A program made the translations under genes and the position numbers. Below the pieces are notes generated by a model. The model saw nothing but the letters and a program-made list of their open reading frames with translations, searched no databases and had not been told where the DNA came from. Source: Bigelowiella natans CCMP2755 (taxonomy: Eukaryota > Cercozoa > Chlorarachniophyceae). Taken from it: a DNA stretch of 64,000 nucleotides. This document shows positions 38,069-50,890 of this stretch, in pieces. The first letter of the stretch is position 1; each line of letters begins with the position of its first letter. The DNA is taken from positions 1-64,000 of the forward strand of contig ADNK01001596.1 of assembly GCA_000320545.1 (NCBI GenBank), given 5' to 3'.

Positions 38069-40166
38069 CTAATAACCCATGCACTTGCGACAATAACAAG
38101 GTTCTTTGCCTCTCAAATGTAAAGGGATGTGACGATCTCGCCCCTGTGGAAAATTATCATTATCGATGTTTTCATGAGGAGTTATATCTTAATGGTGTTC
38201 AGAGACGTATAAATGACAAGCAGTAGCATACCTTGGATTTTGCAGAGCCCCTCTTTGTGACCCCCCTCTTAATTGGCGTTGCCCTTCTCGGCGTCCGTTT
38301 CTTTTCGCCCCTTGCAGCCTGCCTCACGCGCGATTTTGCACTTTTCGGTGCTAGACCATTACGACGTACAATAGGAGACTGTGCACGCTGAGTTTGCTTC
38401 TTCTTCCTCTTCTACGATGAGAATAAATTACAGTGCATTTGAAATTTAGTTCTTGGGAAAACGAGCCAGAAATATCGAAAACAAAAGCTTCACAATAAGA
38501 TCATGAGGTTAATCAGCTTGGAAATCCAGTTGCCATGCAAGTAAATATCAAGAAAAAGAAAAGACAATAAGAAGGCTATTACAGTAATTGAGTTCTTCAG
38601 AGTTAATGCCCCTCCTAGTCGCTTCGTCCCCTCTTCCGCGCGCTGTGAACACCATTATTGCATAAAACAAAATATCACAAGGGCCATCATTCCTGCATAT
38701 CTCTCTAACGTTTCCTTCCTTCCATTTCTCTTTTCTCTAATTCAACGTTTGAAACCAGGGGGGGGGGGGGGGAGTGGTTGGGGGATTGAGATACGGAAAT
38801 CTGTACATATAAGAAAGGGTTCAATGAGTGAAAAACGAAAGATGCTTGGGTGGCTGTTGTGTATATTAGGCAGGGAAGAGTATTGTTTTTACCATGATAC
38901 AGAACTTTTTTAATGCCTTATTTCTTCGCTTCTTCGTAAACTTCACCGTAGGAATATCTTCCGAGAAGTTCTTTTCCTCTCCATCCACAACTAGCGAATG
39001 CTGCTCCTCCTCCTGCTGCTGCTGCCGGTGGTGGTAGAAGAGGTTGTGCTTTACATCAGTTTTTGCAACGAATTGCTCACTGCTGCTCACACCTCCCCTT
39101 CCTCCCCCCCCTCCTTTCAAATTTCTGCTAATGATGATTGTGTCTTTTCTGGCGTGCACAGAATCTACAGAATCGGGAGATTTGATTATGGTCTCTCTCC
39201 TAGAGTGCGCTGATGCAATGGAGTCAGGAGACTTGAGTATGGTCTCTCTCCTTGAGTGCTGTGATGCAATCGATTCAGGTGTTTTCACGATGGTGACTCT
39301 CCTCGAATGCGCTGAGGCTACCGATCCAGGCGATTCCTCCATATCGTTCCTGGCACTGCCGTTGTGGTTCTTTCTGCTGTGTCGGTATTCTTTCCTTGGC
39401 GGTGTAGTGCGTGGCGGCAGCTCCGGTCCCTAATAATGTGTGTGAAAACAATAGTAATAGTCGGTATATTGGTGATGCTGATACCATTTAAAGTAGCAGC
39501 GGCGACGACGACGACGAATACGACACAAATATGTTCTCCATACTCTTTAGCATGTCACCCTGATTTAGGCCATCATCATCCCCTTCCCCCCCCTACGAAA
39601 TCGTTGGTCAACCGTCGTCTGCTTCAAAGGGACTGTGGACTGTGCAGAGGCTGTTGTCCTCCCTTCTTTGCGTCCCTTTGCCTCCCTATTCGGTAGCTTT
39701 GGGGAAGAGGATGAAGAAGCTGCTACCACAGTAGCAGCAATTCTATCTCTCGGCCTCACTGGTAGAGGAGGTGCGTTGCGTGGCTGCTGCTGCTGCTGAT
39801 GATGATGATGATAATGACCGCTGCTGTTCATATTATTATCGTTGGTTGTATTTTGAGGTTGTTGTGAAGGTGTTTGCGGTTGAGATTTGTAGTCATGCAA
39901 CTGCTGCTGCCTCCTCTGCCTATTCTTGCGGGGTGGGGTTTTATGCGGCCTGGAAAGAAGAGGAGGAGGAGCAGGAGGCGTCGCATTCGGGTTGGTATGA
40001 GAAGAAACTGTACTAGCCACCACATTACTATCCTTGTGGACCTCGGGACTCTTAATACTACTACCCCGCCGCCTTGGAGGAAGAGGGGGGGGGCTTTTGT
40101 TTGGTGGAGGGGGTCTTCTCTTGCTCCCTTGCTGCTGCTGCTGCCGCTGCTGCTGTTGTGGTCGCA

Positions 40167-40202
<36 letters not shown>

Positions 40203-40359
40203 TTGCGTTATTTCGATCATCACCTCCATGGGTCTTCTTCCGTGATTTGAAGCAATGGGAGGTTACAGATGTCTCCGGTCGCTCACCGGGGTAGTCTAGA
40301 TCAATATTGCTGTGAAAGTAGTGATGATGGTGATGGATGGCGGACTTGTTTGCATTTCG

Positions 40360-40390
<31 letters not shown>

Positions 40391-40985
40391 GCTTCGTTGC
40401 CCTCACAACCAGCATCATCGTCATCATCACCGTCTTCTTCTTGATCGTGGCTGTAGCTAAGAATCTCGTCGTCATCATCATCATCATAATCATCATCCGC
40501 TTGACGGCTTCGCCCTCCATTATTACAGCTCATTGAGGAGGCAGCGTCTTGTCTACTACCAGGAGAGAGCTCCTGTGATGCAGCACGGCTATTTTTATTG
40601 CGGCTTTCCTCACTGACATCGAATTCCACTTCGTCCTCGTAATCATCGCCATTGTTGCAATCATCGTTATATCCTCTATCCTCTGGAGAGAAGGGGTAGG
40701 GAAAAACAGGCATCGTGTCATTGGTATTCTTCACCATATCATGTATCACATCTTATTGGAACGGGAAACAACGTATTACAACTCCGCAGCTCTCTTCACA
40801 ACAAGAGGACATAATACCTACTACTACTACTACTACTACCGCTTTCCTAACCCCCTTTTATTCTATTACTACCATATCGTGTGGCTTGCGCCGCACTGTT
40901 ATGCATAGGAGGAAGTCCTAATGGATTAGCTTGACGATGATGGCTACCAAGACCCTTTCTCTCCGCCCCCTGACCCTCCATTGGC

Positions 40986-41019
<34 letters not shown>

Positions 41020-42678
41020 TTGATGATAATGATGATAATTGGAGACCACTTGCCATTGGCATAGAACTACTTTGGGCTACCGCCGCTCGTACCAGCGAGG
41101 ATGACGAAAATAAAGTTGGTGCTCCTGATTGGCCGCTGCTACTCTGCTGCTGCTGCTTCTGTATTCCTTGAAGCTGCTGCAGCTGCTGCAAGACCGCCAA
41201 CTGGGCTTGCTGGCTTTGCGACAATGATAATAATGTTGGTGTTGTTGAAGGAGCAGGAGCAGGATGATTATGAGAATGGTGATGACGACCAAATTGCTGC
41301 TGTTGGTGTTGCTGATGAGGATTTGATTGCCTCGATGCTTCTAACAGTACTGCAGGCTGTGCTATAGCAGGAGCAGCAGAAGTAGCAGCAGTAGTAGTCG
41401 TTGTGAAGGAAGAGTCGTTTTGAAAATGCTGATTCTGCTTTATTTCCACTCCCACAGAGCGTGGAGGAGAATAGGGGGAAGGCCGACTCTGCACAACATG
41501 CATACCACTAATTATTCTTCACGATACGCACATCAAACCCGCACACACACACACACACACACACACACAGATGTCTTATCTCACTGTATTATATAATATA
41601 TATGTAATATAAGTTAAAATATGTTGGAAAAATGGAAAACTATTTTCTGTTATTCTTCCTTCTTTGTCCTATCATCTTTTCTTCTATTAACGAAACATCC
41701 TTCCCCCTCCTTACACTTGATGAATTCACCACTCGTTTCCTACCCCCCCCCCCCCCCCTCCCCTATTGATTCTATTTCTCACCACCTTTGGAAGGTTGTT
41801 TAGGACGTTCACGATCGAGGCAATTGCAGGATCATAGTGCACATTATATCTTGAGAGGAAGAGGGAGAAGATGATGACATTAGTTAGAAAAGATAGATTT
41901 ATGATGCTTGCAGTCGTTATCATATCCATATCAATAACACATGCATATCACTACATCTAAAAAGTAATTTATGCCAGCCCACACACACACACACACACAC
42001 AAACATACGTAAGCGCACATTCTAAACCAACCAAATAAATAAATCACTAAACTGTTCGGCCTCATCGCGTTTAGGTGGGGGCTAAGAGAGTTTGGGGGGG
42101 GGGGATGAAGACAGCAAAGCGAATAGAACAAAGGGCAAAACACAATCGAACGCTCAGAACCGTAAACATATAGTGCTATCGTTTATACAAAACAAACCGC
42201 CGTCCGGCAAATCATAGCCCCCTCCCCCCCCCCCCCCCTAAAATATACTAAACGACAACTCTGCAAAAACTTTCCGTTGGAAAACCCATTCTCTTCTATC
42301 GACATATATGTTTTTCATTTTCTCATCGAAGACCCTATTCTTCTTGTCAGGCGGCGTTTCACTTTGAGCAAGGATAAGGCCAATGCTCTGGCTATTTCTT
42401 TGGTAAATGTTGTTCTTTTGTTGTTGCTGCTGCTGTTGTTCTTGCTGTTGTTGTTGTTGGGCGCTAACTCCCCCACCCTGTGGAACCGTGCCCAGTCGCT
42501 GCTGCTTTGCTACCGCGGGTGGACTGTGGCAATGTTCATCTATATACAAAAGAGATTTGAATGCACATGATTCAATGAGCAAAACCATACTCTTAGTGCG
42601 ACAGCAACAAGAAATGCTCAACCAAGAAATATATCTGAGTAGAAGAATGGGAAAAAAGAGAAGAGAATAAGAGAAGCA

Positions 42679-42709
<31 letters not shown>

Positions 42710-43516
42710 TTGCTACAATATGAAGATGACTGCTGCGACTACTACCACAACGGTTTCTACTACCCCGAGCGCTGCTGGTGAGTCTTGGAGTCTCTCGACA
42801 CCCTCCAAATTCAAACTGAGGGGGATGGGAAATGGGCTTTTGCCTGTAATTATATCAAATAGCACACACATTGAGGAATATGCTCATAAGCTAAGATGCT
42901 TGCGATTTTCAGAATAGGGACAATCGATAAGGTATCAGCGGTCAATAATGCAACTCCCTCTCTCATCGTCATCGTTGTAATCATCACTATCATCATCATT
43001 ATTTTTTCCTCCTCACCCAGCTACACGGGGCCGCTCTAGCTGCGGGTGGTAGAGGAGGGGGTCGGGCTCGCAAATATCGCTCAAATCGTCCATCGTGTCT
43101 ACATACATGTGTTGTAACGGAGTGAAATATGAGTCTCGTCAGCTACCATCCACGCACATAGGTAGCGCTGCTCCAACTCTCGACGTGTGATACGAAGATA
43201 CTGACCTCGTCCTCTCTGCGGGTCAGCAGCCTCCTCCGGAATGCCCCTCAAATTATAAGGCGAGGAGGGGTGGGAGGGCAGCTTCGATACCAATTTCTTC
43301 CTTTGTAATAACAATAAGCAACAACTACGGATATGAGTACTTCTAATACGCAGAGAGCCACAAGCACACCTATAATTCAAATGTTGGAGAGATCTCTGAA
43401 GATTTTCAAATTGTGCAATATACACGCAATGCATTCGTCGCATAAAAAAATAGCCATGTAAGTAAACATGTAAATAAATAAGTAGAGAGAATCGAGACGA
43501 GGGAAATTATATACAA

Positions 43517-43558
<42 letters not shown>

Positions 43559-45749
43559 ACATATATTCTTCACCTTCTATTGTGCAGATCGTCTCCGTGC
43601 TCCGCAGTATAATCACTACTAAACTTGTTGCTACTGCTGCTGCTGTGACCCACATCAACCATGGGGCCTTGGGTTGATGGGGTTAACACATTGCTGTTGT
43701 AGTTGTAGTTATTGTTCTTCTTCTTCGCACTCGAAAGCATAGCATCAAGGTCTGGGGTGTTGGGTTACCAAAGGCGCAGTTATGGGTTGTGCTCAATTAT
43801 GTGGATCTGCTGTCTGTTATTGCTTCGATGAGGCGGCTAGGAAATCATACACACACCCCAGGCCTGGTACGGTAGCGAAAGCTTTTAATAAAGCCCTCAT
43901 CATTTCGTATCATGCCGTATTTTCCTCTTATTTTGTTTCTTAGGCATCACGACTACTACTACTACTACTACTACTAGCACTACTTCTCCCATGAGTGGTC
44001 CTGCTGCTACTTTTGGTCTTATTCCTACACTACTAGTACTAGCTCAAGTTTAATAGCACTACTTGCATTCGATGCCATGATCTCTTCATAAGAATGGTTG
44101 AAGGGCTCTAGAGGCTCATCGTCGTCGATGATACTGATCATTAGAAAAACGGAGACCACCGATTAGTGCCACAAATAAACTCTATCACGATGATGCTGCT
44201 GCTGTTAAATAATAGATGAAAACAATGAGGCACACCGATGAGGATGTCCTCCTACAGCAAGCATCACAACAACTACTACTTACTCTGTTGGGGGTATGAT
44301 GCTTTGTAACACAGGATCTCTGTGGGGGGAGAAGGCAAGGATAGCAATGGGATGGGGGTGGGCGCGTACGCTCAAATTCATAACTGACGTGACTTCAAAA
44401 TATTGATAATGAAGAGAGGAGAGGTTGTATGGTGATATCGTCCCTCAGAAAAGACATTCAGCTTCTTTTCACAGAAAGAAGAGAAGAAGGGGGGGGGGGG
44501 AGGAGGAGGAGGAGGAGTAGGAGGCAGATGTGTGTTTTACAGACATTGCGACGTCATGCACGTACATTTGGGCGCTTCCTGCGTTCTCTTTCCCCCCCCT
44601 TCCATGCAATCGTCGGCGATGGCCTTTATCGAAGATGGGCGGTGGTTTGTTCGACAATGGGGAGAGGCTGTTGTTGTCCAAACCGCAAAAAGAAGCTATC
44701 CTCTCAACCCGGTGCTGCTGCTGCTGATGCTGTATATGTTGCCTGTATTTAGTGCTGCTTGTAGAGGAGATTTTGCTCCTGCTCCCTAGCCTTGTTCCTC
44801 CACCCCCCCCGGGCTGATTGAAGTTTACTTCTTTAAGAAGATTGGTGTGAGAGCTCATCATCTCCTAAATTAATCACCACAGCTGTTATATGCATATGTA
44901 AAAGCGAAGCATTTCAAAGCAGAGGGAGCAATGGGAGCTTGGCCAGCCCGTAGAACCAAGAACGCTAGAACCAGGTTTCGTGATCACTGTTACTACAACT
45001 GCTTCTTCTTATTCTTCTTCTTCTACTACTACTACTACTACTACTGTTACTACAACGTCTTACTGTAAAATAACAAAACTGCGCAACTACAGCAATAGAA
45101 TTTTTTACATCGTAAGATCGGTCAAAAGGCTCAAGAGGGTCCTTCTTATGTTCCTCCTCCATGCGCTTCTGCTCTTTCTGAAGATCCATCATAACTTGGT
45201 CTTGGGAGAGGACCGAGGTGTTACCTGTCTGCCTCGAATCCTGAGAAATCTAAGGGAAAGTAAGAATACAACTATTATCAGCAGCAGCAACAATAACTGA
45301 TGGTGAAAAGCCGTAGTTAGAAAGAAAATTTTTGTGTATCTGTCTGAGGCGGGAAGTCTTGCTATAGATTCATTTAGCATGGATTTGGGGAGGAAGAATT
45401 GCACGTGTGGTGTGCATGCACGCTACTATTTGATTTGCCTTTATTACCATCGTGATGTTCATTCTGAGTTGGCTCATTTCGGCCTCGATGCCGCTCACTC
45501 TTTTCTCATAGGCTGAGACCTGCTCTTTCAAAGCATCATTTGCTTCGTTTTGATACTTGAGCGCTTCATCTTTCTTTGCAAGTTCCTCTTGGAGGACCAG
45601 CACGGACTCATATAGTCTGTATTAGTCGATTGAATGGAGGAGGGGAATACATACCATGCCGATAATCAACGATGCGTGTATATTTGACAGAAAAAGAGTA
45701 ATGGCAATAACTCTATTGTCAGGTACATGCTAACGATGTCTCCCGTCCG

Positions 45750-45791
<42 letters not shown>

Positions 45792-46407
45792 GTAAAACTC
45801 CCATGTATTACTTGTCTTTCTCTTCTCCTTCGCCATCGTCTTCTTCTTCCTCCTCCTCCTCCTCAAAGGATGAGTCATTCCTATTAGCGACAAAGTAGTA
45901 GCTGAATATCTAAGTTATTCTTAAGGAGAACTTTATCATATATGTATAAATCAGTGGGAAAAAATCTATGGACTGGATGATTGGTTTGGCAGAGGATCCC
46001 CCAAAGTCATTACGGACAAGTCCGAAAGACCGTTTCTGAAGTCTTTGGAAAGGGCTGAATGATGATGAAATGATCATCATTTATCCACACAAACGTGGCA
46101 GCGTAAAAGATAAATAATGGCCCATTTCCATTTCCATGAAATTGCAATGTGTGAGAGTTTGAAAACAAATTGGATGGATATGGAGAGATTTTTCATAAAC
46201 GTCTCCGCTACCTTCTTATTACAGAAGCCTGGGTCTCATTATCATGGTGATCGTGATCTTCTGACGGATGATCCTTTCGGTAGTCTTCTTCTTGATAAGA
46301 GCTATAAACGACCTCGTTAATCGGATTTTCGTACAACTGCGGACGATGATTTCGAGATTCATGTGACGGGCTCTGCAATACATCGTTTCGGACGTGCACA
46401 TTCCGCT
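38069..46407 (-). CDS. Large low-complexity, coiled-coil protein (partial model)
   Basis: Minus-strand exons with agreeing phases: 46407-46212, 45880-45812, 45616-45448, 45249-45109, 44864-about 44829 (may extend), 44133-44063, 43751-43574, 43300-43206, 43098-43017, about 42540-42340, 41849-41786, 41488-40873, 40751-about 39613, 39429-38893, 38411-38232 and 38143-38069 (stop). The 5' end and the parts near 44.8-44.2 and 43.0-41.9 kb are unsure. The product has an acidic run, a coiled coil (EELAKKDEALKYQNEANDAL), poly-Gln, poly-Ala, poly-Ser, poly-Asp and His runs, proline-rich PPPLPPRRRG, four 17-residue repeats (39330-39127) with RRxT and KSP sites, and a very basic C-terminal exon (KRKKKQTQRAQSP...). 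No enzyme domain was seen. A scaffold or nuclear regulator is a guess. Confidence 0.6.
39127..39330 (-). repeat. Four in-frame 51-bp repeats (17-residue phospho-motif)
   Basis: Consensus P-x-S-[IV]-x-S-x-H-[SA]-R-[RK]-x-T-I-[IVL]-x-[ST]. Each unit has an RRxT basophilic kinase site and, at the junction, a [ST]-P site. The fourth unit is the most diverged (HARKDTI). Confidence 0.85.
40168..40415 (-). repeat. Coding trinucleotide runs
   Basis: Within the coiled-coil gene, 40168-40199 (TGA/GAT on the plus strand) encodes poly-Ser and 40367-40390 (ATC on the plus strand) encodes poly-Asp; CTG runs at 40986-41015 encode poly-Ala. These are typical replication-slippage tracts. Confidence 0.8.
41541..41569. 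repeat. CA microsatellite in intron
   Basis: About 14 CA units in the intron upstream of the exon ending at 40873. Confidence 0.9.
43523..43556. repeat. AT microsatellite in intron
   Basis: About 17 AT units between the exons 43751-43574 and 43300-43206. Confidence 0.9.
45753..45785. repeat. AT microsatellite in intron
   Basis: About 16 TA units in the intron between the exons 45880-45812 and 45616-45448. Confidence 0.9.
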
Positions 46408-47501
46408 CTGAAAGCAAACGAATTAGGTTCCGATTCAAGCATGTATGCAGGAAATGTTTATTCACCAGGCCTAGCCTTCGGGGACGGGCCATGTCCATCT
46501 GTTGAAGCTACACAGCCCATCTAGAAACGAACACGAAGAGGAGAGCCAGGCGTGGAGAGTGACTACCTTGGCCCTTCGTCGGCAGATATGGGGAACACAA
46601 TGGGACACGTGCGAGCACGGGATTGTAATGATCTCACAAACCGTCGACATTTACTTGGAGCGACATGAAATGACCATTGTCACACCAGTAGTTCCTAAGG
46701 CAAGAAACACCCTAGCCGTTGAAGGCGAACAACAACAGGCAGCGCGACGAAAGGAAGGGAAAACGCAAGTTATTGCCCTCAAATCCAACTGTTGCGACAA
46801 TGACGCTCTTCTCGAACCTGCGAAACACAGAGTCAAATCCCTGCAAAAAACACCTGCAGAAAAGCTACCAGCCGCATTCAAGGGGTAAAATAGAAGCAAT
46901 TGCCCAAAAGAATAGGAAGCTAATGAATCCTCAACGTCCTGTAATTCAGCGCAAATTGACCGTCACTGCCTGCATATGGGAGTTCAAATGTACCAAAACG
47001 AGCTCGAGTGTGTTAAAACACGTGGGTTCCGCGAGCTTGCTGCAGGAACCCAGAACCACCGCCCGATTTCACATTGTAACCTAAGATTTCTTACATATGT
47101 GGAGGGCGACAATCACCATAGTTCGAAAAGTCTCAAAAATAGGATCATTTGTGCCAAGAGGGAATCGATTAAATCTTAAAAAAATTAAGAGAGGAAGTCT
47201 CTCGAGTCCTTAATCCCAGTACGCCTGCTTCGACCCGCTTCGATCGCCTCGCTGGGTTATCCCTGGAACATATTAGGAAGAGGGAAGGTGGAAATTATTA
47301 CTTTTCAAAGACTTTGGCGGACCTATATAAAATTCATCTCCACAGGTACCGTTGTGAGCAGAGCTGGGAGCTCATCCTTTCTCTTAGGAAGCAAAAACAG
47401 GACGCTGAGCAAAAACTGGAATACAATAGAAAGAGAATTGATGGCATATACTTCTACAAAGAACTGAGGATAAGTCACAAAGCTCCTATTGCTTTGTACA
47501 A
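46408..47501. other. Region between divergent genes, no firm gene
   Basis: It should contain the 5' exons and promoter of the minus-strand coiled-coil gene and the promoter of the NBR1-like gene. A plus-strand frame ending at 47505 (helical, ...LRKQKQDAEQKLEYNRKR...) overlaps the NBR1-like start codon by ATGA and could be a short upstream gene or chance. Nothing else is supported. Confidence 0.4.
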
Positions 47502-48801
47502 ATGAGCATACCAAAGACTACCTGTGTGAAGATTTCTTATGGTGGTGGATTGAGACGGGTATGCGTTGAGAATATTTCGGTGAAAGCTCTGCGTCGCGAA
47601 ATCGAAAGTAAGTTCTGCGTTTGATGTGAGGATTCTTATCATACTTCATGAATAAATTACAGTATCAAAACGCTCACTAACATGTACCACTGCCTGCGTG
47701 TTTCTTTTTAGAAATGTTCCCTGAAATTCCTAGTGGCTACCTTTTGAAGCAGAGGGATAACGATGGTGACCTCATAACCATTGCTACGGATGAGGTAATG
47801 AGTATAACTTTTGAGAGGATGGGGATCAATAACGAAAAGGGGACACGGCAGCGATAACAAAAAGGGGACACCGTAGGATTATTACGTCTGCATGAATAAT
47901 TGGTTTTATTTTACAATATTCAGGACTTGAACTTTGCGATTTCAGAATGCCAAAAATATTTGAAGCTTATGGTTGTGCTTGGGTCCAAAAATATTCGGGC
48001 ATCTTCCAAATATGTCCAAGTTCGTTCGAATGAAACGAAAGAACAGCGATCTAAGAGTCCACCTACCACGCCGCTGATACGATCAGAGACGCATCCAACA
48101 CGTTCGCAGGAGCCAAACTCTAGAAGGGGGGGTGTACGACACCGTCCCATGGATTACGACGATGATTTCAAAAAGCAAGTGCGCCCTCTCCATCCTGCAC
48201 ATCACCTCGGTAACCAACACCATATTTATCAACAGCATCGTCCCCAAATGGTTCAAACTGCAGCAGCAGCAGCTAGCAACATATACCCCGGACGAGGCCC
48301 ATCCCAACATCATCATCAAGCGTATCAGCAGCAGCACCACGACCATATCCATGATTCCACCACCTCGCCTGCTCCTATTCCTTCTTCATCCTACCCTGTA
48401 GCTATACCGTACACCTCGCCACTTGATCATCCCCAGATGATGATTCAAGGTGGTGGCCCTGTGGGGCCATCACAACCAGCGATTCGAATATCGAACCCGG
48501 ACACGGGTGTTCCGCATGCTGAGGCTATTTCATTTCGCCCTGATCAGACAGCAGTGGGTGGCACTACCTCTGTCCCTACCGCTGCACCCGCCTTGTCGTC
48601 CTCTTCCTCTTGCTCCTTCCCCTCGTCGTGCCCGCTGGTAAATGCAGCTGGCAATCTGAGGGCAGGAGTTGCGGGCCTCGTCAAGAAAACAGCTGAGGAA
48701 GTCACTAAGAAGGGGAAAGAGCTGTTCACAGCCTGGGTTGGCAATGTGTGCGATACCGTGGAAGGCATGCAACTGAAGAAATACTTCCAGAATAGGTCCC
48801 A

Positions 48802-48842
<41 letters not shown>

Positions 48843-49852
48843 ATACTTACACACACACACACACACACACACTGTAAGAGAGATAGGAAGTTTTTTAACA
48901 TCCGCGATCATTGTCTTAGTCTAACTAGGCTGTGTTGTTTTCTCGTAGATTCCCATCTGTGGTATCTGCACGCGTGGTGAAATCGAGAGGATATGGATTT
49001 GTAGAGTTTGAGAGTGAGGAGGAGCTTCACAAAGCGGTGCAGGAGATGGATGGAAAGACATTCATCAAATGCCCGTTGAAGGTTAAACTTGGAAACGCAA
49101 GGAAACCTTCCCCACCCCCGGGAAACAGGGCTGGTAAATCTCCCTCAAGACGCCATCGTCGTGCAATGAGTGGGGGAGGGGGAGAAGGAAAGAACAAGGC
49201 AGGTGCATCTGTTCCCGCAAAATCATTGCCAAAAGTAGAAATTACGGAGGTTCGCGAGGATGACTATCCTGTCGTCGGGGAACCGGGGGAAATTGTAAGT
49301 AAAACATGGGTCGTGCAGAACTCAGGGGATGAGCCCTGGCCAAAATTAACGTTTAAGTTCACTGAAAACAGTTGTAGTAAGGGGAAGAACAAGAATCAAG
49401 GTGTGAACAATAACACCAGCGGTACTGGTGGCGGGTACTCTTCAAATTCAGAGGTAGTGCCATCGCTCGAGCCGATAAAAAAGGAGATATTCGTCCCTGC
49501 GCTTGCCCCTGGCAAGGTCGCCTTCGTGACAGTAAACTTTAAGCTGCCAAAGAAGTGCGGAATGTACGAGTCAACCTTCAGAGCTTATTGCCCTGGAAAG
49601 CAAAAATGGGGGCCTCACTTTGTGGGACGGATAAAGGTAGTCGAAGACCTCTCAAAGGAAAGTGCGGACATAGATCACACCAAACAGCCTGATTACTACC
49701 TGAAAGAAGTAGAGGCGCTCGTTGCCATGGGCTTCGGCGACGAGGAATTATGTAATCACCTCATACGCGAAACTAAGGGTGATCTTCATATGACCGCAAA
49801 GTGGCTCGCACAGCACATTGGGCGACCAGACGACAGCACCGACAAAAATTGA
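47502..49852 (+). CDS. NBR1-like autophagy receptor with PB1, RRM, FW and UBA domains
   Basis: Four exons, 47502-47607, 47712-47794, 47924-48795 and 48949-49852, with GT-AG borders and exact phases, give 654 residues. PB1 (about 5-84) has the basic KISYGGGLRR strand and the acidic OPCA loop RDNDGDLITIATDEDL. A disordered Gln/His/Pro/Ser-rich linker follows. An RRM spans the last intron: RNP2-like FTAWVGNV (331-338) and RNP1 RGYGFVEF (367-374). Then the NBR1-type FW domain (about 449-588; TWVVQNSGDEPWP) and a C-terminal UBA (about 602-645; LVAMGFGDEELCNHLI). In NBR1 proteins PB1 oligomerises, FW is the diagnostic domain and UBA binds ubiquitin for cargo delivery to autophagosomes. The usual ZZ finger is absent and the RRM takes its place, which suggests RNA or RNP cargo. 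A DDYPVV motif (about 458-463) resembles an Atg8-binding LIR but lies at the FW domain edge. Confidence 0.85.
48807..48873. repeat. CT and CA microsatellites in the NBR1-like intron
   Basis: CT repeat 48807-48840 and CA repeat 48850-48873 lie 11 bp and about 54 bp after the donor site of the intron that splits the RRM. Confidence 0.92.
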
Positions 49853-50829
49853 AAGAATAATGAATGCAGAAAATAATTAATCGTTAATAGAACGACCCCC
49901 TATACTATATCTGCCTCACAATATTTATTGATACTTGTAGCGCATTGATAATATTTCTACATTACAGTGTGACGAAGATGGCAGCCGCAGCGTGTGGCTT
50001 GTCTGTCATTTTTATCGCTCGATCTAGAGATACTACACGCGCAGCAGCTGTTGTTGCATGTACGTCGTATGCGCTATGCGCTATAAACAAAGCCACGCTT
50101 TACATACACCTGTACGTCGCTTGTGCTAGCTGCTTACGAAACGTCTATGTCCAGATGTGAAGCGCTGTCACACATCTAGACTTACACATTTGTGAATGCC
50201 ACAATCTAGCAAGAATCCGAGGAGAACTTATAAACAACTAGCTGCAACATTTGACAGATTATCCTAAATCTAGCTAGCTACAGATAACGGATGTAAAGGA
50301 ATGATTACATTCTTTCAATTGTCATCCTAATGTAGCTGTACAAAGCTGCTGCTACATATATGTATATGCCACAATGTACGTGTAGCACCATTTGCAACAC
50401 AGGAAAGACATGGATCAATTGCTGTGCTGTCCTATATACTCGCAGCAGAGGAAAAGACATGCAAGTCATAATCGATGCACGTGTGTACATGTCGTTCAAC
50501 AATCCTTGCCACAATTAGCAGATGCATGCACATAACTAGATGGGACGAATACAGTGAAAGATCAGACATCGTCATCCCAATCTAGCAATGTAGCCATGCA
50601 AGATATAGATGGTCACAGCGCTGAGATCGATCATGTCTGTTAGTTGCTGTGATTTTGTATGTCATGTTTGCGAATGTTTCCAGTGTGCGAGACGGATGTA
50701 CTCAATCAAATTAAACTTGCGAATGTGTTGTTGTTGTTTCCCGCCTTGAGGTGCCGCCTGTGCGAGCGAACAATTTTTTATGTGTTCCTTCCTGGCTTGG
50801 TCAATTTCTTGGCTTCGTCTTTTCTTATA

Positions 50830-50865
<36 letters not shown>

Positions 50866-50890
50866 TTATATCCGTACAAGACAACATCCG
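49853..50890. other. Spacer between convergent genes
   Basis: The 3' ends of the NBR1-like gene and of PPCS face each other here. The DNA is AT-rich with scattered CTAGCTA words and an AT microsatellite at 50833-50861. No gene is seen. Confidence 0.55.
50833..50861. repeat. AT microsatellite
   Basis: About 14 AT units, 30 bp past the stop codon of PPCS in its direction of transcription. Confidence 0.9.

Noticed and set aside
41000-41500. Plus-strand frames opposite the coiled-coil gene
   Set aside because: They are mirror images of the Gln, Ala and Ser codon runs of the minus-strand exons.
46502-47084. Two plus-strand frames upstream of the NBR1-like gene
   Set aside because: No domain and no splice chain to a neighbour; kept only as part of the intergenic note.
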